Made by a program: the position numbers and the translations under genes. This document shows positions 6,233-9,401 of a stretch of DNA of 9,401 bases, piece by piece. The notes under the pieces are model-generated. The model saw nothing but the letters and a program-made list of their open reading frames with translations, ran no database searches and was not told where the DNA came from. This stretch comes from Acetobacteraceae bacterium (GTDB lineage: Bacteria; Pseudomonadota; Alphaproteobacteria; Acetobacterales; Acetobacteraceae): NCBI GenBank assembly GCA_027340195.1, contig DAHWNE010000043.1, positions 1 to 9,401 on the forward strand, written 5' to 3'. The first letter of the stretch is position 1. Every line of letters begins with the position of its first letter.

Positions 6233-7162
6233 ATGAGCATCGACCAACCCGCGCTGTCCCGCTGGCTCGCCGGACCCAAGGTGGCCGGGCTGCCCGCCCC
6301 GCTGCTGGGCGGGGACCCGCCCGCGCTCTCCTTCGAGTTCTTTCCCCCCCGCACCGAGGCGCTGGAGGCCCAGCTGTGGGCCTGTATCCGCCGGCTCGAA
6401 CCGCTCGGCCCGCGCTTCGTCTCGGTCACCTATGGCGCCGGCGGGTCCACCCAGGCGCGCACCCACCACACCGTCAGCCGGATCCTGGCTGAAACCGCGC
6501 TGACCCCGGCGGCGCATCTGACCTGCGTGGGCGCTTCCCGCGCCGAAGTGGACGCGGTGGCCCGCGGCTACTGGGACGCCGGGGTTCGCCACATCGTCGC
6601 CCTGCGCGGGGATGCGCCGCCCGGCGCGCCCTACACGCCGCATCCCGACGGCTACGCCTTTGCCGCCGATCTGGTGGCCGGGCTGCGCGCCATCGCCCCG
6701 TTCGAGATTTCAGTCGCCGCCTATCCCGAGACCCATCCGGCGGCGATCAGCCCGGAGGCCGATCTCGATAACCTCAAGCGCAAGCTCGATGCCGGGGCCT
6801 CGCGCGCGATCACCCAGTATTTCTTCGATACCGAGGTCTATCTGCGGTTTCTGGATCGGGCCCATGCCGCCGGGATCACGGCGCCGATCGTGCCGGGGAT
6901 CATGCCGGTGTCGAATTTCGTCCAGGCGGCAAAGTTCTCGGCCGCCTGCGGGACCTCGGTGCCGGCCTGGCTCGCGCGGCTGTTCGAGGGGACCGAGGAG
7001 GACCCCGAGATCCGCCGCATGGTGGCGGCGGTGGTGGCAGCCGAGCAGGTGCGCCTGTTGCAAGCCAATGGCGTGGACGAGTTCCATTTCTACACGCTGA
7101 ACCGCCCGGACCTGACCTACGCGATCGCCCATATCCTGGGGGTGCGGCCGCAGGCGGCGTGA
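6233..7162 (+). CDS. metF: 5,10-methylenetetrahydrofolate reductase
   Basis: A 309-residue flavoprotein that reduces 5,10-methylene-THF to 5-methyl-THF, the methyl donor for methionine synthesis. Family motifs run in order: ALSFEFFPPRT with the catalytic Glu at 35, VSVTYGAGGST (63-73), HLTCVGA (95-101), VALRGDAPP (122-130) with the folate/flavin-binding Asp at 127, SVAAYPETHP (160-169), KLDAGASRAITQYFFD (184-199), PIVPGIMPV (218-226) and VDEFHFYTLNR (281-291). The length is normal for a bacterial enzyme without the eukaryotic regulatory domain. The ATG at 6233 follows GAGG at 6-7 bases; an ATG at 6140 lies upstream in frame but has a low-complexity, poorly conserved-looking leader. It stands alone: metH and other methionine genes are not in view. 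The 132-base upstream gap showed no recognisable SAM-II, SAM/SAH or SAH riboswitch to me. The stop is only 6 bases from the tRNA 3' end on the other strand. Confidence 0.96.
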   Translation: MSIDQPALSRWLAGPKVAGLPAPLLGGDPPALSFEFFPPRTEALEAQLWACIRRLEPLGPRFVSVTYGAGGSTQARTHHTVSRILAETALTPAAHLTCVGASRAEVDAVARGYWDAGVRHIVALRGDAPPGAPYTPHPDGYAFAADLVAGLRAIAPFEISVAAYPETHPAAISPEADLDNLKRKLDAGASRAITQYFFDTEVYLRFLDRAHAAGITAPIVPGIMPVSNFVQAAKFSAACGTSVPAWLARLFEGTEEDPEIRRMVAAVVAAEQVRLLQANGVDEFHFYTLNRPDLTYAIAHILGVRPQAA

Positions 7163-7168
7163 GTTCGC

Positions 7169-7243
7169 TGGCTGGGGCGGGAGGATTCGAACCTCCGCAT
7201 GGCGGAATCAAAATCCGCTGCCTTACCACTTGGCGACGCCCCA
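7169..7243 (-). tRNA. trnQ: tRNA-Gln (anticodon TTG)
   Basis: Reading the minus strand, a complete 75-base cloverleaf is seen: acceptor TGGGGCG pairing with CGCCCCA, D-arm GCCAAGTGGTAAGGC, anticodon stem GCGGA/TCCGC with loop TTTTGAT (anticodon TTG, reading CAA and CAG), a 5-base variable loop, T-arm GGAGG-TTCGAAT-CCTCC, discriminator G, and an encoded CCA tail (7169-7171). All stems pair fully. The acceptor starting TGGGGCG is typical of bacterial tRNA-Gln, and its unpaired-looking first base is a U1-A72 pair. It has its own strong promoter at 7254-7282 and converges on metF. Confidence 0.97.
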
Positions 7244-7253
7244 TCGTTCGCGG

Positions 7254-7282
7254 TGAATAGGTCGCCCGGGCGCCGAGGTCAA
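7254..7282 (-). promoter_or_regulatory. Promoter of tRNA-Gln
   Basis: On the minus strand TTGACC (7277-7282) and TATTCA (7254-7259) are separated by exactly 17 bases, a good sigma-70-type match. The -10 box ends 10 bases before the mature tRNA 5' end, giving a very short 5' leader as expected for a tRNA gene. Confidence 0.75.
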
Positions 7283-7290
7283 AGCGGCCC

Positions 7291-7319
7291 TTGAGCCGCC
7301 TCGCCGCGGCTTCTATCAC
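7291..7319 (+). promoter_or_regulatory. Candidate promoter of the NDUFA9-like gene
   Basis: TTGAGC (7291-7296), a 17-base spacer and TATCAC (7314-7319) form a moderate sigma-70-type promoter. Transcription would begin near 7326, giving a leader of about 27 bases that includes the GGGAG ribosome-binding site. Its -35 box is 8 bases from the -35 box of the tRNA promoter on the other strand. Confidence 0.5.
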
Positions 7320-7352
7320 CCGCCCCGGAACGAGCAGCTGCGGGAGCGCCCC

Positions 7353-8339
7353 ATGTCCCACCGTCAGATCGCCACCGTGTTCGGCGGCGCCGGCTTCATC
7401 GGCCGCTACGTCGTCCAGCGACTGGCCCGCCGCGGCTTCACCGTGCGGGTGGCCGGCCGGGACCCGTTGGCGGCGGCGGCGCTGAAACCGATGGGCGCGG
7501 TCGGGCAGATCGTGCCGATCTTCGCGCCCGTGACGATGGAGGCCGACGTGGCTCGCGCCGTCGCGGGAGCGAGGTGGGTGGTGAATCTGGCCGGAATCCT
7601 GGCCGAACACCGCGCCGGCGATTTCGACCGGATCCATGCCGAGGGGGCGGGGCGGATCGCGCGGCTCGCCGCGGCGGCGGGGGTGGAGCGGCTGGTGCAT
7701 GTCTCGGCGCTCGGCGCCGATCCGGCGAGTCCCAGCGCCTACGGGCGCAGCAAGGCCGCCGGGGAGGCGGCGGTACGGGCCGCTTTCCCCGCCGCCACCA
7801 TCCTGCGCCCGTCGATCGTCTTCGGGCCGGAGGATCGGTTCTTCAATCGCTTCGCCGCGTTGGCGCGGCTCTCCCCGGTGATGCCGGTGATCGCGGGCGC
7901 GACGAAGTTCCAGCCGGTCTATGTCGGGGATGTGGCCGACGCGGTACTGGCGGGCCTGACGCGCGCGGATGCCGCGGGAAAGACATTCGCGCTGGGCGGG
8001 CCGGAGGTGCGCGATTTCCGCGCGCTGCTGGAGGCGATCCTGATCTGGACCGGGCGAGAGAAGCCGCTGCTGACGGTACCGATGGGCATCGCGCGGCTGC
8101 AAGCGCGGTTGGGCGAGTGGCTGCCCGGCAAGCCGTTCACCCGTGACCAGCTGGCGATGCTGGGGCAGGACAATGTGGTGCCCGCCGATGCGCCCGGCCT
8201 CGCCGCGCTCGGCGTGGCGGCGACGCCGATGGCGCTGGTGGTACCGGAGTATCTGGCGCGGTTCCGCCCGGGTGGCGGTCGGAGGATCTGGCCGGAGGGG
8301 CCGGATAAAAGAACCGGATCGGACCTTTTTGCCGCCTGA
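7353..8339 (+). CDS. Complex I NDUFA9 subunit family protein (atypical SDR, NAD(P)H-binding)
   Basis: A 328-residue protein of the extended/atypical short-chain dehydrogenase class related to the NDUFA9 accessory subunit of respiratory complex I. The nucleotide-binding motif VFGGAGFIGRYVVQRL begins at residue 9 (GGAGFIG 11-17), followed by VVNLAGIL (76-83), LVHVSALGAD (114-123), YGRSK (130-134) and RPSIVFGPEDRFFNRFA (152-168), the last being characteristic of this family. A Ser118-Tyr130-Lys134 set resembling the SDR catalytic triad is present. In bacteria such proteins are often encoded away from the nuo operon, as here; some act in quinone-linked metabolism or complex I assembly, but the role is not settled. 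GGGAG 7-8 bases before the ATG supports the start. The last 20 or so residues are hydrophilic and unlike the rest, and are encoded partly by a palindromic repeat unit. Followed 138 bases later by gltD on the same strand. Confidence 0.88.
   Translation: MSHRQIATVFGGAGFIGRYVVQRLARRGFTVRVAGRDPLAAAALKPMGAVGQIVPIFAPVTMEADVARAVAGARWVVNLAGILAEHRAGDFDRIHAEGAGRIARLAAAAGVERLVHVSALGADPASPSAYGRSKAAGEAAVRAAFPAATILRPSIVFGPEDRFFNRFAALARLSPVMPVIAGATKFQPVYVGDVADAVLAGLTRADAAGKTFALGGPEVRDFRALLEAILIWTGREKPLLTVPMGIARLQARLGEWLPGKPFTRDQLAMLGQDNVVPADAPGLAALGVAATPMALVVPEYLARFRPGGGRRIWPEGPDKRTGSDLFAA
8303..8328 (+). repeat. Repeat unit A: imperfect palindrome with T-run at end of NDUFA9-like gene
   Basis: This 26-base segment matches 8387-8412 at 19 of 26 positions without gaps, including the core GATCGG-C-CTTT (A/T at the variable base). 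It is itself an imperfect palindrome: AAAAG...CTTTT arms flank a CCG-GAT-CGG stem. It falls inside the 3' end of the coding region. It may be a weak terminator, an operator or a fragment of a dispersed repeat; which is unknown. Confidence 0.4.
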
Positions 8340-8386
8340 TTCGGCTGAGTGGCCCCGCAAGCGGACGAGGTTGTGGGTATTGGGGC

Positions 8387-8412
8387 AGAAAAACTGACCT
8401 GATCGGTCCTTT
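8387..8412 (+). repeat. Repeat unit B: partner of unit A, upstream of gltD
   Basis: Second copy of the segment at 8303-8328, 84 bases downstream. It has its own inverted stem, GACC-TGATC-GGTC, flanked by A-rich and T-rich ends, so the dyad is kept although the stem bases differ from unit A. It ends 5 bases before the weak promoter-like boxes ahead of gltD, which would suit an operator, but the hairpin plus T-rich tail would also suit a weak terminator. Confidence 0.4.
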
Positions 8413-8417
8413 CCCTC

Positions 8418-8446
8418 TTTCCATGTGAAGCGCGATCGGCTAAATC
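8418..8446 (+). promoter_or_regulatory. Weak candidate promoter for gltD
   Basis: TTTCCA (8418-8423) and TAAATC (8441-8446) are 17 bases apart; both match the consensus poorly (4 and 3 of 6). A start near 8453 would leave a leader of about 25 bases containing the GAGGGG ribosome-binding site. Listed because a 138-base gap before gltD makes an own promoter likely, not because the boxes are convincing. Confidence 0.2.
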
Positions 8447-8477
8447 TTCCGTGCCGCAGCACGAGGGGGACATCGCC

Positions 8478-9401
8478 ATGCCGGAGCACATGCTGCGGTT
8501 CGTCAGTACGCCGCAACAGACGCCGGAAAAGCGCGCGGTGGCCGAGCGCGCCCATGATTTCGGCGAGATCTATCGTATCTTCGCCGATCAGGAAGCCGCG
8601 CGCCAAGCCAGCCGGTGCAGCCAGTGCGGGGTGCCGTTCTGTTCGGTGCATTGCCCGCTGCACAACAACATCCCCGACTGGCTGAAGCTGACCGCCGAGG
8701 GGCGGCTCGAGGAAGCCTACGAGATCGCCGCGGCGACCAACAATTTCCCTGAGATCTGCGGCCGCATCTGCCCACAGGACCGGCTGTGCGAGGGCAACTG
8801 CGTCATCGAGAAGGGCTTCGAGAGCGTCACCATCGGCGCGGTGGAGCGCTATATCACCGATACCGCTCTCGACCGCGGCTGGGTGAAGCCGATCGTGCCG
8901 CGGCAGGAACTGACGGCCTCGGTCGGCATCGTCGGCGCCGGGCCGGGGGGGATGGCGGCGGCGGAGGAGCTGCGCCGGCGCGGCTACCAAGTCACGATCT
9001 ACGATCGCTACGATCGGGCCGGCGGGCTGCTGATCTACGGCATCCCCAATTTCAAGCTGGAGAAGCAGGTGGTGCTGCGCCGCCACGCGCTGGCCGAGGC
9101 GTCCGGCATCCGCTTCATGCTGAACTGCGCGGTCGGCCGCGATGTCAGCCTCGACGAGCTGCGCCGGCGCCACGACGCGGTGCTGATCGCGACCGGCGTC
9201 TACAAGCCGCGCGAGATCGGCGGGCCGGGCGCGGGACTGGCGGGGATCGTGCCGGCGCTCGACTACCTGATCGCCTCCAACCGCGACAATCTGGGCGATA
9301 CCGTGCCCGCGTTCGCGTCCGGGCTACTGAACGCGGCCGGCAAGCGGGTGGTGGTGATCGGCGGCGGCGACACGGCGATGGATTGCGTGCGCACCGCGGT
9401 G
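8478..9401 (+). CDS. gltD: Glutamate synthase small (beta) subunit, NADPH-dependent (partial, C-terminus off window)
   Basis: The 308 visible codons encode the N-terminal two thirds of GltD, which passes electrons from NADPH via FAD and iron-sulphur clusters to the large subunit GltB for glutamate formation from glutamine and 2-oxoglutarate. The cluster-binding cysteines are intact: C47, C50, C55, C59 in CSQCGVPFCSVHCPLHNNIP and C94, C98, C104, C108 in ICGRICPQDRLCEGNC. The FAD-binding GAGPGG is at 153-158, followed by YDRAGGLLIYGIPNFKLEK, and the NADPH-binding GGGDTAMDC is at 295-303, just before the window ends. GAGGGG (8463-8468) nine bases before the ATG fixes the start. A normal protein is about 480 residues, so roughly 170 are missing. 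gltB is not upstream; it may lie beyond the right edge. The gene upstream is unrelated in function. Confidence 0.96.
   Translation, partial: MPEHMLRFVSTPQQTPEKRAVAERAHDFGEIYRIFADQEAARQASRCSQCGVPFCSVHCPLHNNIPDWLKLTAEGRLEEAYEIAAATNNFPEICGRICPQDRLCEGNCVIEKGFESVTIGAVERYITDTALDRGWVKPIVPRQELTASVGIVGAGPGGMAAAEELRRRGYQVTIYDRYDRAGGLLIYGIPNFKLEKQVVLRRHALAEASGIRFMLNCAVGRDVSLDELRRRHDAVLIATGVYKPREIGGPGAGLAGIVPALDYLIASNRDNLGDTVPAFASGLLNAAGKRVVVIGGGDTAMDCVRTAV

Noticed and set aside
8389..8420. Strong Rho-independent terminator after the NDUFA9-like gene
   Set aside because: The stem is only 4 base pairs with mismatches beyond it and the T-run is interrupted; too weak to call a terminator.
6900..9173. Very long minus-strand open frame of more than 750 codons
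   Set aside because: It runs through metF, the tRNA-Gln gene, the NDUFA9-like gene and gltD on the opposite strand and has low-complexity, Arg/Pro/His-rich translation. An artefact of few stop codons in GC-rich DNA.
1..9401. CRISPR arrays, transposases, integrases or phage genes
   Set aside because: No regular repeat-spacer pattern, no IS-like terminal repeats around a transposase, and no mobile-element protein was seen on either strand.

Overview
The window is uniformly GC-rich, with mostly G/C-ending codons and genes packed tightly on both strands. Gene content (a divergent-type NRAMP transporter, metF, an NDUFA9-type NAD-binding protein, gltD, a CCA-encoding tRNA-Gln) and protein style suggest an alphaproteobacterium, most likely Rhodospirillales/Acetobacteraceae. 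That placement is inference from general familiarity, not from a search.

Left part (1-2799, minus strand): four genes read leftward, each overlapping the next by exactly 4 bases: a TIGR04255-family protein, two small proteins of unknown function, and an NRAMP-family metal-ion transporter cut by the window edge. A perfect TTGACA -35 box lies just upstream of the first. The three accessory genes use more T/A-ending and rarer codons than their neighbours and look acquired. This trio is the best candidate here for an uncharacterised system.

Middle (2859-5727): an NAD-type short-chain dehydrogenase and an ectoine-hydroxylase-like Fe(II)/2-oxoglutarate dioxygenase form a two-gene leftward operon. 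A luciferase-like flavin monooxygenase is divergently transcribed across a 105-base gap. The arrangement suggests one small oxidative pathway for an unknown substrate.

Right part (5738-9401): a small leftward gene of unknown function; rightward metF (5,10-methylenetetrahydrofolate reductase); a leftward tRNA-Gln(UUG) with a clear promoter; then a rightward NDUFA9-type SDR with its own promoter back-to-back with that of the tRNA; and finally rightward gltD (glutamate synthase small subunit), cut by the window edge. Two similar, partly palindromic 26-base segments lie 84 bases apart between the end of the NDUFA9-like gene and gltD.

No CRISPR array, transposase, phage gene or recognisable riboswitch was found.
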